Source: Nocardioides sp. Root1257
GTDB taxonomy: Bacteria; Actinomycetota; Actinomycetes; Propionibacteriales; Nocardioidaceae
Assembly: GCF_001425175.1 (NCBI RefSeq)
Contig: NZ_LMDV01000005.1
Location: forward strand, 801 to 46,499
Reading direction: 5' to 3'
Length of the DNA: 45,699 nt
Made by a program: the position numbers and the translations under genes. Positions within the stretch are counted from its first letter, which is position 1, and every line of letters starts with the position of its first letter. The notes below the pieces were generated by a model. It made no database searches, was not told the DNA's origin, and saw nothing but the letters and a program-made list of their open reading frames with translations. Shown here one piece after another: positions 21,895 to 31,090 of this stretch.

Positions 21895-22881
21895 GTGAGC
21901 TCAACCCCGTTGAAGGTCGCCGTCACCGGCGCCGCCGGTCAGATCGGCTACAGCCTGCTCTTCCGTCTCGCGAGCGGGTCGCTGCTGGGCGACCGCCCGA
22001 TCGAGCTGCGGCTGCTGGAGATCACCCCGGCCCTGAAGGCGCTCGAGGGCGTCGTCATGGAGCTGGACGACTGCGCGTTCCCGAACCTCGCCGGCGTCGA
22101 GATCGGCGACGACGCCGAGACGATCTTCGACGGCGTCAACCTGGCCCTGCTCGTCGGCGCCCGCCCGCGCGGTCCCGGCATGGAGCGTGGCGACCTGCTG
22201 TCGGCCAACGGCGCGATCTTCACCGCGCAGGGCAAGGCGCTCAACAAGGTCGCCGCGGACGACGTACGCATCGGCGTGACCGGCAACCCGGCCAACACCA
22301 ATGCCCTGATCGCGATGACCAACGCGCCCGACATCCCGCAGGAGCGGTTCTCGGCGCTGACCCGCCTCGACCACAACCGGGCGATCTCGCAGCTCGCCGC
22401 GAAGACCGGCGCCGCCGTGACCGACATCAAGAAGATGACGATCTGGGGCAACCACTCCGCGACGCAGTACCCCGACATCTTCCACGCCGAGGTCGGCGGC
22501 AAGAACGCCGCCGAGGTCGTGGGCGACCAGGCCTGGATCGCCGACACGTTCATCCCGACCGTCGCCAAGCGCGGCGCCGCGATCATCGACGCCCGTGGCT
22601 CGTCGTCGGCCGCCTCGGCCGCGTCGGCCACCGTCGACGCCGCCCGCGACTGGCTGCTCGGCTCCCCCGCCGACGACTGGGTCTCGATGGCGGTCGTCTC
22701 CGACGGCTCGTACGGCGTGCCCGAGGGCCTGATCTCGTCCTTCCCCGTCACCACCAAGGACGGCGACTGGTCGATCGTGCAGGGTCTCGAGATCGACGAC
22801 TTCTCGCGCGGCAAGATCGACGCCTCGACCGCGGAGCTCGCCGACGAGCGCGCCGCGGTCACGGAGCTCGGCCTGATCTGA
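21895..22881 (+). CDS. mdh: Malate dehydrogenase
   Basis: This 328-residue enzyme oxidises malate to oxaloacetate with NAD. The nucleotide-binding loop is [18 protein letters not shown] (11-28). [14 protein letters not shown] holds the substrate arginines. The catalytic pair is D159 in [11 protein letters not shown] (with R162) and H187 in [12 protein letters not shown]. This is the actinobacterial/cytosolic-type family with the GAAGQIGY signature. The GTG at 21895 follows AAGGAG. It is monocistronic, ending in a strong hairpin. Confidence 0.97.
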   Translation: MSSTPLKVAVTGAAGQIGYSLLFRLASGSLLGDRPIELRLLEITPALKALEGVVMELDDCAFPNLAGVEIGDDAETIFDGVNLALLVGARPRGPGMERGDLLSANGAIFTAQGKALNKVAADDVRIGVTGNPANTNALIAMTNAPDIPQERFSALTRLDHNRAISQLAAKTGAAVTDIKKMTIWGNHSATQYPDIFHAEVGGKNAAEVVGDQAWIADTFIPTVAKRGAAIIDARGSSSAASAASATVDAARDWLLGSPADDWVSMAVVSDGSYGVPEGLISSFPVTTKDGDWSIVQGLEIDDFSRGKIDASTAELADERAAVTELGLI

Positions 22882-22889
22882 CGCCAGAC

Positions 22890-22939
22890 GGGTCGTCCGC
22901 CTCTCACGGGTCTCTGCACCCTCGAGAGGCGGACGACCC
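22890..22939. terminator. Strong bidirectional terminator between mdh and the folD operon
   Basis: A perfect 16-bp stem (22890-22905 with 22924-22939) and 18-base loop lie nine bases after mdh, followed by ATTTCT on the plus strand. The minus-strand gene of the folD operon ends at 22950, so the structure is placed to stop both. Confidence 0.85.
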
Positions 22940-22949
22940 ATTTCTGCGT

Positions 22950-23306
22950 CTACAGGCCGGGTTGGTCGGGGATGGAGCCGGCCAGCAGGATCAGCGCGAC
23001 CCCGGTGGCGATCAGCAGGAAGCAGTCCCACCAGCGCTTGCGTACGGCGAGCATGCCGGCGTCCTTGGCCGGGAGCACGGCGCGGACGAGCGCCGCGAAC
23101 AGCAGCGCACCGCCGAACCAGCGCACCCCGAGCCGCCACTCGCCGGACGTGACGATGCCGAGCGAGATCGCGACGACGGCGACCACGACGATGTAGAACG
23201 CGCCGCCGATCGTCGAGGGGTAGCGCCGTCCGCCCTCCTCGACCCCGTCGCCGTCGCCCTCGGCCGAGGCGGGCATCTCCTCGTGCGGTGGCTCGAGGTC
23301 GTTCAC
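22950..23306 (-). CDS. DUF3017-type small membrane protein downstream of folD
   Basis: The 118-residue protein has an acidic N-terminus (about 1-27) and three hydrophobic helices (about 33-53, 60-78, 95-111). A basic KRWWD sits between helices two and three. DUF3017 proteins commonly follow folD in actinobacteria, and the GTG at 23306 shares four bases with the folD stop (GTGA), showing translational coupling. No function is known. It is the last gene before the shared terminator. Confidence 0.8.
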   Translation of the reverse strand: MNDLEPPHEEMPASAEGDGDGVEEGGRRYPSTIGGAFYIVVVAVVAISLGIVTSGEWRLGVRWFGGALLFAALVRAVLPAKDAGMLAVRKRWWDCFLLIATGVALILLAGSIPDQPGL

Positions 23307-24148
23307 GACACCTGACGTTCGGCAGCGGTCACGATGTTGGACAGCAGCATCGCGCGGGTCATCGGCCCGACCCCGCCGGGGTTGGGCGAGACCCAGCCGG
23401 CGACGTCCCACACGTCGTCCGCCACGTCGCCCGCGATCTTGCCGTCGACCCGCGAGACGCCGACGTCGAGGACGGCGGCACCGGCCTTGACCATGTCGCC
23501 GCGGATGATCCCGGGCACGCCCGCGGCGGCGACGATCACGTCCGCGGTGCGGGTGTGCGCCGCCAGGTCGCGGGTGCCGGTGTGGCACAGCGTGACCGTG
23601 GAGTTCTCGGACCGGCGGGTGAGCAGCAGCCCGAGCGGGCGGCCGACCGTGAGACCACGACCGACCACGACCACCTCGGCGCCGTTCAGCTCCACGCCGT
23701 GGCGGCGCAGCAGCTCGATGCAGCCGATCGGCGTGCACGGGAGCGGACCGGCCTCGCCGAGCACCAGCTTGCCGAGGTTGGTCGGGTGCAGTCCGTCGAC
23801 GTCCTTGTCCGGGTCGACGCGCGAGAGCAGCCGGAACTCGTCGAGCCCGGTCGGCTGCTGCACCAGGAAGCCGGTGCAGCCCGGGTCTGCGTTCAGACGG
23901 TCGATCTCCGCCTCGACCTCGGCCTGGGACGCGGTCGCCGGCAGGTCCACCCGGATCGACTCGATGCCGATCTCGGCGCAGTCCTTGTGCTTGGCGCCGA
24001 CGTACCAGTGCGAGCCCGGGTCGTCACCGACCAGGACCGTGCCGAGGCCGGGCACGACGCCCTGCTCGCGGAGCTTGGCCACGCGTTCGGTCAGCTCGAT
24101 CTTGATCGCCTTCAGGGTGGCGGAGCCGTCCAGCTTCTGTGCAGTCAC
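23303..24148 (-). CDS. folD: Bifunctional methylenetetrahydrofolate dehydrogenase/cyclohydrolase
   Basis: The 281-residue FolD interconverts 5,10-methylene-, methenyl- and 10-formyl-tetrahydrofolate, supplying the formyl donor used by PurN and PurH encoded just upstream. YVGAKHKDC contains the catalytic Y-x3-[13 protein letters not shown] and [12 protein letters not shown] are family signatures; [14 protein letters not shown] is the NADP loop (the usual VGRSxxVG has S replaced by G). The GTG at 24148 has AGGA upstream and is chosen over a far longer open frame. It follows purH by 23 bases. Confidence 0.95.
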   Translation of the reverse strand: MTAQKLDGSATLKAIKIELTERVAKLREQGVVPGLGTVLVGDDPGSHWYVGAKHKDCAEIGIESIRVDLPATASQAEVEAEIDRLNADPGCTGFLVQQPTGLDEFRLLSRVDPDKDVDGLHPTNLGKLVLGEAGPLPCTPIGCIELLRRHGVELNGAEVVVVGRGLTVGRPLGLLLTRRSENSTVTLCHTGTRDLAAHTRTADVIVAAAGVPGIIRGDMVKAGAAVLDVGVSRVDGKIAGDVADDVWDVAGWVSPNPGGVGPMTRAMLLSNIVTAAERQVS

Positions 24149-24171
24149 GGGGTCATCCTGCCGTTCGGTGA

Positions 24172-25731
24172 TCAGTGGAAGAAGTGTCGGGTGCCGGTGA
24201 AGTACATCGTCACGCCCGCGGCCTTCGCGGCCTCGATGGTGAGCTCGTCGCGCACCGAGCCGCCGGGCTGGACGATCGCGGTGACGCCGGCGTCGATCAG
24301 GATCTGCGGGCCGTCCTCGAAGGGGAAGAACGCGTCGGACGCGGCCACCGAGCCTGCGGCGCGCTCCCCCGCCCGCTCGACGGCGAGCTTGCACGAGTCG
24401 ACCCGGTTGACCTGACCCATGCCGACGCCGACGGAGGCGCCGTCCTTGGCGAGCAGGATCGCGTTGGACTTCACCGAGCGGCAGGCCTGCCAGGCGAACG
24501 CCAGGTCCGCGAGCACCTCGGGCGAGGCCGCCTCGCCGGTCGCGAGGGTCCAGCTCGACGGGTCGTCGCCCTCGGCGTCGACGTAGTCGCGCTGCTGCAT
24601 CAGCAGACCGCCCGAGATCGCGCGCATCTCGACCTCGCCGGTGCCGAGCGGCTCGCAGACCAGCAGCCGGATGTTCTTCTTGGCAGCCAGGACCTCGACC
24701 GCACCCTCGTCGTACGCCGGAGCCACCACCACCTCGGTGAACACCTCGGCCACCTGCTGCGCCATCTCGACCGACACGGGGACGTTGGTGGCGATCACGC
24801 CGCCGAACGCGGAGACCGGGTCGCACGCGTGCGCCTTGCGGTGCGCGTCGGCGACGTCGGTGCCGACCGCGATGCCGCAGGGGTTGGCGTGCTTGATGAT
24901 CGCGACGGCGGGCTCGGCGAAGGTGTATGCCGCGCGCCGGGCCGCGTCGGAGTCGAGGTAGTTGTTGTAGGACATCTCCTTGCCGTGCAGCTGCTCGGCC
25001 TGGGCGAGGCCGGTCCCGAAGCCGTTGAGGTAGAGCGCGGCGCTCTGGTGCGGGTTCTCGCCGTAGCGCAGCACGGTCGACTTGTCCCAGGTGCCGCCGA
25101 CCCAGGCCGGGAAGAGCTCGCCGTCGGAGGTGTCGGTGAGCACGTTGCCCATCCAGGACGCCACCGCGACGTCGTACGTCGCCGTGTGGACGAACGCCTC
25201 GGCGGCGAGCTGCTTGCGCTGCTCGAGGGTGAAGCCACCGTCGCCGAGCGCGGCGACCACGTCGGCGTACCGCTCCGGGGAGGTGACGATCGCGACGGAC
25301 GGGTGGTTCTTGGCAGCCGCGCGGACCATGGACGGGCCACCGATGTCGATCTGCTCCACGCACTCGTCGGGCGTCGCGCCGGAGGCGACGGTCTGCACGA
25401 AGGGGTAGAGGTTGGAGACCACCAGGTCGAAGGGCTCGACGCCGAGCTCCGCGAGCTGCTCGACGTGGGAGTCGAGCCGGCGGTCGGCGAGGATCCCGGC
25501 GTGCACGCGCGGGTGCAGCGTCTTGACGCGCCCGTCGAGGCACTCGGGGAAGCCGGTGAGGTCCTCGACCTTGGTGACCGGCAGGTCCAGGCCGGCGATC
25601 AGCGCCGCCGAGCCGCCGGTGGAGACGAGCTCGACGCCGGCGCCGTGGAGCGCCCGGACGAGGTCCTCGAGCCCGGACTTGTCGTAGACGGAGACGAGAG
25701 CACGCTTGATCGGGATGCGTTGGTCGGACAC
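24172..25731 (-). CDS. purH: Bifunctional AICAR transformylase/IMP cyclohydrolase
   Basis: The 519-residue PurH performs the last two steps of IMP synthesis. The N-terminal cyclohydrolase domain has [16 protein letters not shown] and [25 protein letters not shown] is the conserved lid region. The transformylase domain has [12 protein letters not shown] and [13 protein letters not shown] with the catalytic K-H pair. A GTG at 25729-25731 is preferred because AGGAG (plus 25737-25741) sits five bases before it; the GTG two codons upstream would overlap that site. A ZTP riboswitch lies directly upstream. It is preceded by purN and followed by folD. Confidence 0.96.
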   Translation of the reverse strand: MSDQRIPIKRALVSVYDKSGLEDLVRALHGAGVELVSTGGSAALIAGLDLPVTKVEDLTGFPECLDGRVKTLHPRVHAGILADRRLDSHVEQLAELGVEPFDLVVSNLYPFVQTVASGATPDECVEQIDIGGPSMVRAAAKNHPSVAIVTSPERYADVVAALGDGGFTLEQRKQLAAEAFVHTATYDVAVASWMGNVLTDTSDGELFPAWVGGTWDKSTVLRYGENPHQSAALYLNGFGTGLAQAEQLHGKEMSYNNYLDSDAARRAAYTFAEPAVAIIKHANPCGIAVGTDVADAHRKAHACDPVSAFGGVIATNVPVSVEMAQQVAEVFTEVVVAPAYDEGAVEVLAAKKNIRLLVCEPLGTGEVEMRAISGGLLMQQRDYVDAEGDDPSSWTLATGEAASPEVLADLAFAWQACRSVKSNAILLAKDGASVGVGMGQVNRVDSCKLAVERAGERAAGSVAASDAFFPFEDGPQILIDAGVTAIVQPGGSVRDELTIEAAKAAGVTMYFTGTRHFFH

Positions 25732-25756
25732 GAGCACTCCTGCTGAGTCGGGTGGT

Positions 25757-25830
25757 GAGGAGCACCCAGGCGGTCGATGCTCCCGACGTCACTCCCTGGT
25801 GGTGGTCCCACCTTCGCCAGTCGTGTGGCG
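25757..25830 (-). promoter_or_regulatory. ZTP/ZMP (pfl) riboswitch upstream of purH
   Basis: Read on the minus strand, the leader contains CACGACUGGCGAAGGUGGG, then ACCACC, AGGGAGUGACG, a short linker, and ACCGCCUGGGU. These are the conserved blocks of the pfl motif: the CGACUGGCG core, GGUGG/ACCACC hairpin, GGGAG and the CCGCCUGGG hairpin, all in the right order. The class binds ZTP/ZMP (AICAR phosphates), which build up when 10-formyl-folate is short, and turns on purine and one-carbon genes. A -10-like TAGACT (plus 25833-25838) next to the purN stop would start the RNA at the aptamer. Downstream, plus 25758-25765 can pair with 25734-25741, covering the purH AGGAG; that suggests translational control. 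Confidence 0.92.
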
Positions 25831-26460
25831 TCAGTCTAGAGGGCCGAGGCGACCCATCCGGACCCGGCGCCCCTCGACCACGAAGCCGTCGCGCGCCATC
25901 CGGCCGACCGAGGCGACGAGCATCGTGCGCTCGGCCCCCTTGATCCGCTCGTGCAGCGTCTCGACGGTGTCGTCCTCGGCCACCGGCACGGTGGCCTGGG
26001 CGATGATCGGGCCGGTGTCGACGCCCGGGTCGACCACGAAGAGCGTCGCGCCGGTGACCTTCACGCCGTACGCCAGCGCCTCGGCGGGCCCGTGCATCCC
26101 GGGGAACGACGGGGACAGCGCGGGGTGCGTGTTGACCACCTTGCCGCCGTAGAGCCCGAGGAAGGTGGTGCCGACGAGCTTCATGAACCCGGCCAGCACG
26201 ATGATGTCGGGGTCGTACGCCGCGACCGCGCCCGCGAGCGCGGCGTCCCACTCCTCGCGGCTCTCGAAGTCCGCGAGCTTCACCGAGAAGGTCGGGATGC
26301 CGGCCCGCTCGGCGCGGGCCAGGCCCTCGATGCCGTCCCGGTCCGCGCCGACGGCGACCACGCGGGCGCCGTACGCCGGGTCGGCGGAGGCGTCGATCAG
26401 GGCCTGGAGGTTGGTGCCGGCGCCCGACACGAGAACGACGACGGCGGCTGGCTCGGGCAC
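25831..26460 (-). CDS. purN: Phosphoribosylglycinamide formyltransferase
   Basis: This 209-residue enzyme moves a formyl group from 10-formyl-tetrahydrofolate to GAR, the third step of purine synthesis. The phosphate loop is [13 protein letters not shown] (11-23). The catalytic triad is N110 and H112 in [12 protein letters not shown] and D148 in [14 protein letters not shown]. The GTG at 26460 has no Shine-Dalgarno but has TAGACT six bases upstream, so a leaderless start is likely; that hexamer uses the TAG stop of perM. The neighbourhood perM-purN-purH is the same as M. tuberculosis Rv0955-Rv0957. Confidence 0.95.
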   Translation of the reverse strand: MPEPAAVVVLVSGAGTNLQALIDASADPAYGARVVAVGADRDGIEGLARAERAGIPTFSVKLADFESREEWDAALAGAVAAYDPDIIVLAGFMKLVGTTFLGLYGGKVVNTHPALSPSFPGMHGPAEALAYGVKVTGATLFVVDPGVDTGPIIAQATVPVAEDDTVETLHERIKGAERTMLVASVGRMARDGFVVEGRRVRMGRLGPLD

Positions 26461-26466
26461 GCGTGG

Positions 26467-26472
26467 AGTCTA
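26467..26472 (-). promoter_or_regulatory. -10 hexamer TAGACT overlapping the perM stop codon
   Basis: On the minus strand the TAG ending perM begins TAGACT, six bases before the purN GTG. The same TAGACT recurs at the purN end ahead of the riboswitch. Confidence 0.45.
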
Positions 26473-27732
26473 GGGCGTCGGCGCGTGCCGGCGCTGCCAC
26501 CAGGTCATCGCCAGACCGCCGACGACGCCGCCGAGACCGAACGCCGTCACCGCGTGCACGAGCACGTCCATCGCGTCCGGCCCGACCGCCCGCATCCGAC
26601 CGGGTCCGGCGGCCCCGCCGGCGACGGCGGCCAGGATCCCGAGCAGCAGGCCGGCGGTCACGCCGCCGACGCAGCCGCGCAGGGCGCCCTCCTCCCACCG
26701 CAGGGTGGGCGTCCGGCGCTGGGCCCGGGCCGCAGCCACGGCGGCGACGAGCGGCGGCACGGCGACCAGGTAGGTCGCCCACGCCGGCGTCGCCCCGTTG
26801 TCGGGCAGCGCCGCGAGCAGCGGGAACATCGGGACCGGTCCGAGCGAGACCAGGGTCGGCGAGACGACCGTGCCGGTGCCGACCAGGAAGCCGGGGCCGA
26901 GCAGGTAGCTGCCGGTGAAGATCGAGGCGTTGGGGACCAGCATCGCGGTGAGGAGGGTGTAGACGGTCGCGTCGCCGGCGCCGAGGTGCAGGCGCGACAT
27001 CACGCTGGCCGCCGTACCGAAGTCGACCGCGAGGGCGACCAGGAAGACCGCGGTCGAGACGACCAGGAAGCCGCCCAGGATTCGCAGGCCGCCGGCGAGC
27101 GCGGCGCGCAGCCAGGGCGGGACGACCGTCGCCCAGATCGCCAGCCGGCCGGAGCCGGTCGCGACGCCGGACCAGCCGAACGCGGCGGAGAGCAGGAAGG
27201 ACCAGCCGACGACCCGGGCCAGGGACGGTGCCGTCTCCGGGGTCGAGGCCACGACGCCTGTGACGATCGCCACCAGGAGGTAGCCGGCCGTGAAGACCGA
27301 CGCGGCCATCGGGACCGTCCAGTCCCGCTCACCGTCGGCGATCCGGTCGGCGTCGGGACCGTGGCCGGAGATCGCGTCGCCGACCCGGTGCCCGACCCGC
27401 CAGCACGACCACGCGCAGAGGGCGGTGATCCCGAGCGGGACCAGGGTGACGGCGACGCCGTCGACGCGGATTCCGGAGCCGTGGGCCAGCAGCCAACCGA
27501 GCGCCCCCACGCGGAGTCCCCCGCGTGGAGTTCCGTGTGCACCCGCGTCGGCGAGGAACCAGCCCACGACCCCGACCGCCAGGCAGATCAGGAGGGTCGC
27601 CCCGGCCGCGACCACGCCGCCGAGGAGGGCGACGGGCACCAGCGGCGACCGGTGCCGCGCCTCGGCGGCACCCCGGCCGCGAGCGGCCGAGGCCGGTCCG
27701 GTCGAGAGCGATCCGGGGAGCAGCGACGTCAT
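26470..27732 (-). CDS. perM: PerM/DUF6350-type polytopic membrane protein
   Basis: The 420-residue protein has about nine to ten hydrophobic segments after a basic N-terminus of about 28 residues. Residues near 120-140 form a charged loop ([16 protein letters not shown]). The conserved-looking central part has [37 protein letters not shown]. Similar proteins in mycobacteria (Rv0955, PerM) support cell division and persistence, and perM there is likewise directly upstream of purN and purH. The identification rests on this synteny plus the membrane profile. The ATG at 27732 is one of several possible starts. The gene is divergent from the sigma/sensor fusion at 27826. Confidence 0.78.
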   Translation of the reverse strand: MTSLLPGSLSTGPASAARGRGAAEARHRSPLVPVALLGGVVAAGATLLICLAVGVVGWFLADAGAHGTPRGGLRVGALGWLLAHGSGIRVDGVAVTLVPLGITALCAWSCWRVGHRVGDAISGHGPDADRIADGERDWTVPMAASVFTAGYLLVAIVTGVVASTPETAPSLARVVGWSFLLSAAFGWSGVATGSGRLAIWATVVPPWLRAALAGGLRILGGFLVVSTAVFLVALAVDFGTAASVMSRLHLGAGDATVYTLLTAMLVPNASIFTGSYLLGPGFLVGTGTVVSPTLVSLGPVPMFPLLAALPDNGATPAWATYLVAVPPLVAAVAAARAQRRTPTLRWEEGALRGCVGGVTAGLLLGILAAVAGGAAGPGRMRAVGPDAMDVLVHAVTAFGLGGVVGGLAMTWWQRRHAPTP

Positions 27733-27825
27733 GGTGTCGCCATCATTGCCCGCCGCGGGCGCCGGATCCGGGCGCACACGCCGAATCGGCACGGATCAGG
27801 GCCTCCGGCTACCGTGGACGGCGCC

Positions 27826-29679
27826 ATGACCGACCCCGACGAGTTCGACCAGTTCTACAAGGACGTCCGCACCCGCCTGATGCTGCTGACGTACTGCCTG
27901 ACCGGCGACCTCCCGTCCTCGCGCGCGGCGGTCCGCGACGCCTTCGTCGTCGCGTGGCACCACTGGCGCAAGGTCTCGCGGGTCGAGGACCCGGAGGCGT
28001 GGGTGCGCGAGCACGCCTGTCGGCACGCCGTACGCCGGCACACGGCGAAGCTGTGGCACCGCGAGAAGAACCTCGATCCCGAGGTCAAGGCCACCCTCGG
28101 AGCGCTCGGCCGCCTGACGATGACCCAGCGCCGGGTGCTGCTGGTGACCGAGCTGACCAGCAGCTCGCTCAACGCGATGGCCCGCGAGGTCGGGCTGCCC
28201 CGCACCGAGGCCGAGCGCGAGCTCCAGAGCGCGACCTCCACGTTCGCCCTGCACCGCGAGGTCCCCACGACCGAGGTCCGCGCCGTGCTCGAGGCGGTCC
28301 GCAGCCACGTCGAGACCAACCGCTGGCCCCGCCCGACCATCCTGCGCCGGGCGGGTGCCACCCGCCGGCGTACCCACACCGTGATCGGCGTCGCCGCGAC
28401 CGCGGCGGCACTCGTCATCGCCGGCACCCTCGTGACGGACGCCGACGGCGTCCGGCCCACCCTCGCCGGCGAGCGGGTCGAGCCGGACCACTCGTCGGGC
28501 CCCTCGGAGCCGACAGCGGTCGACCTGCCCGAGGAGACGATGCTCGCCGCCGACAGCGTCAGCCGGGTCATCGCCACCCAGGGCGGCTGGACGGTCGCGA
28601 GCACCGACGACAACTCCGCCGGCAACGGCAAGGCCGTGACGTGCCAGCAGACCAGGTACGCCGCACCGCGCAACCGGCCGGACTCCGCGGTGTTCCGCAC
28701 GTTCGCGCCCCAGCAGGAGACGAAGGGCAAGAAGGCCGCCCCCGTCGTCGCGCAGACCGCCGAGGCGGCCCACACGGTGCGGGCGGCCGAGCGCAGCTTC
28801 GACACCGCGGTCGGCTGGTTCGCCGCCTGCCGGGACAACCGGGCGCAGCTGATCGAGACCTACGAGCTCTCCGGCGTCGGTGACGAGGCGATGCTCTTCA
28901 CCCTGAACACGAGGTCCGAGCCGGACTCCGACATCGTGGCCGCGGTGGCCCGCACGGGCAGCTACACGACCACGACCGTCAGCACGAGCCCGGCCGGCGA
29001 CGGCCCCCGTCCCACCGCCGTGGCCCGGCTCCTCGGCACCGGCGTCAACCAGCTGTGCGAGCTGCCCGAGGGCGGCGCGTGCACGACCGACCCGACGCCG
29101 CACGTCACCACGCCGGTCCCGGTCGCCCAGGTGCCCGGGATGCTCGACGAGGTCGACCTGCCGTCCGCCGCCGGGGTCGATCGGCCCTGGGTGGGCACCG
29201 AGCCGCGCCGGGCGCTCACCAACCCCGCCGCGACCCACTGCGACGGCACCGACTTCAACGCCGGCGGGATCAGCAACAACGTGACGCGCACGTTCCTGGT
29301 GCCCGAGGCCAAGCTGCCCGACGAGTTCGGGCTCACCGAGACGGTCGGCACCCTCCCGGCCGGCAAGGCGAAGGCCCTGGTCGCCGACGTCCAGGACAAG
29401 CTGGACCGCTGCTCGAAGAAGCAGATCGGCACCCGGGTGACCCGGCTCCGCAACGTGGAGAAGGGTGGCACGGAGCTCACCGTCTGGCGGGTGAGCACGG
29501 AGGTCACCGACGACAAGACGATGAACTTCCTGATGGGGATCGTCCGCGACGGCACCGCGGTCGCCCAGGTCGGCTTCGTGCCGGTCAAGGGCGTCACCAT
29601 CGACCAGGACGCGTTCACGGCCCTCGCCCAGCGCGCCCTCGACCGCCTCGGGGACATGCCCGCCCCGCGGTCGGGCTGA
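27826..29679 (+). CDS. ECF-sigma-like domain fused to a membrane helix and two extracellular sensor domains (617 aa)
   Basis: Residues about 6-75 resemble sigma region 2 (FDQFYKDVRTRLMLLTYCLTG, then EDPEAWVREHACRHAVRR) and 85-140 region 4. A single hydrophobic helix lies at about 184-204. Residues 235-617 would be outside and contain two related domains, each with a widely spaced cysteine pair (C273/C335 and C472/C529); the first also has a short pair C411/C419. Compared with the sigma gene at 29782, the recognition-helix region is LPRTEAERELQSAT instead of VPEGTIKARLSRGR, and the acidic region-2 helix is altered, so promoter recognition may be lost. A -10-like TACCGT (27810-27815) lies ten bases before the ATG. 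It may be a membrane-held regulator; function is inferred only. Confidence 0.8.
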   Translation: MTDPDEFDQFYKDVRTRLMLLTYCLTGDLPSSRAAVRDAFVVAWHHWRKVSRVEDPEAWVREHACRHAVRRHTAKLWHREKNLDPEVKATLGALGRLTMTQRRVLLVTELTSSSLNAMAREVGLPRTEAERELQSATSTFALHREVPTTEVRAVLEAVRSHVETNRWPRPTILRRAGATRRRTHTVIGVAATAAALVIAGTLVTDADGVRPTLAGERVEPDHSSGPSEPTAVDLPEETMLAADSVSRVIATQGGWTVASTDDNSAGNGKAVTCQQTRYAAPRNRPDSAVFRTFAPQQETKGKKAAPVVAQTAEAAHTVRAAERSFDTAVGWFAACRDNRAQLIETYELSGVGDEAMLFTLNTRSEPDSDIVAAVARTGSYTTTTVSTSPAGDGPRPTAVARLLGTGVNQLCELPEGGACTTDPTPHVTTPVPVAQVPGMLDEVDLPSAAGVDRPWVGTEPRRALTNPAATHCDGTDFNAGGISNNVTRTFLVPEAKLPDEFGLTETVGTLPAGKAKALVADVQDKLDRCSKKQIGTRVTRLRNVEKGGTELTVWRVSTEVTDDKTMNFLMGIVRDGTAVAQVGFVPVKGVTIDQDAFTALAQRALDRLGDMPAPRSG

Positions 29680-29706
29680 CCTCACGAACTTTTCCCGTCT
29701 CGCGTG

Positions 29707-29733
29707 CAACCGTGGGTCCCGCTCGGGCGTATC
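29707..29733 (+). promoter_or_regulatory. ECF-type promoter: CAACC-N16-CGTATC
   Basis: CAACC (29707-29711) and CGTATC (29728-29733) are separated by exactly 16 bases, the usual ECF spacing between an AAC-type -35 and a CGT-type -10. The predicted start is about 40 bases before the sigma gene at 29782. A matching site precedes the lipoprotein at 31091. Confidence 0.55.
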
Positions 29734-29781
29734 CCCCACGATCAGCAACCCTGCTGACCTGACGAGACGGGACCAGAGTCG

Positions 29782-30288
29782 ATGGACGAACGCGAGTTCG
29801 ACGACTTCTACGCCGCGTCGTTCCAGCGGATCACCGGTCAGGTGTACGCCATGATCGGCAACCGCGACGAGGCGCAGGAGTGCGTGCAGGAGGCGTTCGT
29901 CCGCGCCTGGGCGCACCGAAGAAAGCTGGAGAAGGCCGAGCACCCCGAGGCGTGGGTGCGCACCACGGCGTACCGCCTGGCGGTCAGCCGCTGGCGACGC
30001 ACCGTGCGCAGCCGCCGACCGGCCGACCGGGCTGTCGGGCCGGCGTTCGAGAGCGCGGCGCCCAGCGAGGCCCACGTGGCCCTGGTGGCGGCGCTCAAGC
30101 AGCTCCCCGAGGCACAGCGGCAGGCGCTGGTGCTCCACCACATCGCCGACCTGCCCGTGCACGACGTCGCCCGCGAGGTCGGCGTACCCGAAGGAACCAT
30201 CAAGGCCCGGCTCAGCCGGGGTCGCGCGGCGCTGGCCGCCCTGCTCGCCGACGACGAAGGACACGCGGAAGGACTCAGCCATGCCTGA
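29782..30288 (+). CDS. ECF (SigE-family-like) RNA polymerase sigma factor
   Basis: This 168-residue protein has region 2 (about 5-75) with NRDEAQECVQEAFVRAW and EHPEAWVRTTAYRLAVSRWRR. Region 4 (about 103-152) has LPEAQRQALVLHHIADLP and VAREVGVPEGTIKARLSRG, a complete helix-turn-helix. The linker is arginine-rich. It would direct RNA polymerase to CAACC-N16-CGT sites, one of which is in its own upstream region, suggesting autoregulation. Its stop overlaps by eight bases the ATG of the membrane partner, the usual sigma/anti-sigma coupling. It is a paralogue of the sigma-like half of the fusion gene upstream. Confidence 0.9.
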   Translation: MDEREFDDFYAASFQRITGQVYAMIGNRDEAQECVQEAFVRAWAHRRKLEKAEHPEAWVRTTAYRLAVSRWRRTVRSRRPADRAVGPAFESAAPSEAHVALVAALKQLPEAQRQALVLHHIADLPVHDVAREVGVPEGTIKARLSRGRAALAALLADDEGHAEGLSHA

Positions 30289-31045
30289 CCCGATCGATGA
30301 GCTCGAGAACTTCTCCACCCCAGGACTGACCATGAACCCGCTCCCCGCCTCCGAGGTACGCCGTCGCGGAACCCGGATGCGCCGCCGCAACCACGCGATC
30401 GCCGCGATCGGCGGCGTTGCCGCGGTGGCGATCATCGCGACCCCGCTCGCGATGGCCGCGTCGAACACCCGCACCGACACGAACCCTCCGGTCACCAACC
30501 CCTCCCCCTCGGTGACGTGGGTGACGGCGATCCCCGCGGACTTCCCGCTCGCCAGCGGGCTGCCCCGCGCCACGGCCCAGGACCCCTACGAGGCCCAGGC
30601 CGATGCCGACGCCTGCGACGGGCTCGGCTGGTCGCCGGACGGTCCGCCCGCGGCGGTCGACGTCCAGCAGGTCGTCCAGACCGAGAACGAGGGTGGCGTG
30701 GATCGCGCCCTGGCCGTCTACGCCGACGCCGACGCCGCCACCCAGGCCCGGCTCGCCCTCGAGGCGCGGGTTCAGGAGTGCGCGACCGCGACGGACGGCA
30801 AGGCCCGCTCCACCGAGCTCGTGTCCAGCGACGGGAGCTCGCTCGTCTACCTCGACCACGTCAGCGACGCCGGCGACATGTTCGAGCACCGGGCGCTCCA
30901 GGTCGGCAACGCCCTCCTGCTCGACACGGTCTACAGCCTGGGCGGCGGCGATCCCACGGTCGTCCAGCGGAACCTCCAGGCCATCGAGCGGCTCTCGGCC
31001 CCGGCCGTCGACGCGATGTGCGTCTTCTCCGCCGACCCCTGCTGA
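30281..31045 (+). CDS. Membrane partner of the ECF sigma factor, probable anti-sigma/sensor (254 aa)
   Basis: The start overlaps the sigma gene by eight bases and has GGAAGGA upstream. A cytosolic N-terminus of about 37 residues is short for a zinc-type anti-sigma domain and lacks the HxxxCxxC motif. It contains DELENFSTPGLTMNPLPASEVRRRG, the pattern seen in small actinobacterial sigma partners. One helix (about 38-60) is followed by an extracellular domain with C112/C167 and a terminal pair C247/C254. This outer domain resembles sensor domain 1 of the fusion protein and the N-terminal domain of the lipoprotein at 31091. Binding to the sigma factor is inferred from position only. Confidence 0.72.
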   Translation: MPDPIDELENFSTPGLTMNPLPASEVRRRGTRMRRRNHAIAAIGGVAAVAIIATPLAMAASNTRTDTNPPVTNPSPSVTWVTAIPADFPLASGLPRATAQDPYEAQADADACDGLGWSPDGPPAAVDVQQVVQTENEGGVDRALAVYADADAATQARLALEARVQECATATDGKARSTELVSSDGSSLVYLDHVSDAGDMFEHRALQVGNALLLDTVYSLGGGDPTVVQRNLQAIERLSAPAVDAMCVFSADPC

Positions 31046-31057
31046 GGGATCGCCCGG

Positions 31058-31084
31058 CAACCAGCTCGGGGACGGCGGCGTCCC
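31058..31084 (+). promoter_or_regulatory. ECF-type promoter: CAACC-N16-CGTCCC
   Basis: CAACC (31058-31062) and CGTCCC (31079-31084) are 16 bases apart, the same spacing and core as at 29707-29733. The -10 ends six bases before the lipoprotein ATG at 31091, so the transcript would be leaderless. Confidence 0.55.
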
Positions 31085-31090
31085 AGTGGC

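Noticed and set aside
23303..26782. A 1,159-residue open frame covering folD and parts of purH/purN in another frame
   Set aside because: Only the last 281 residues (from the GTG at 24148) are FolD. The rest is a shadow of purH and purN.
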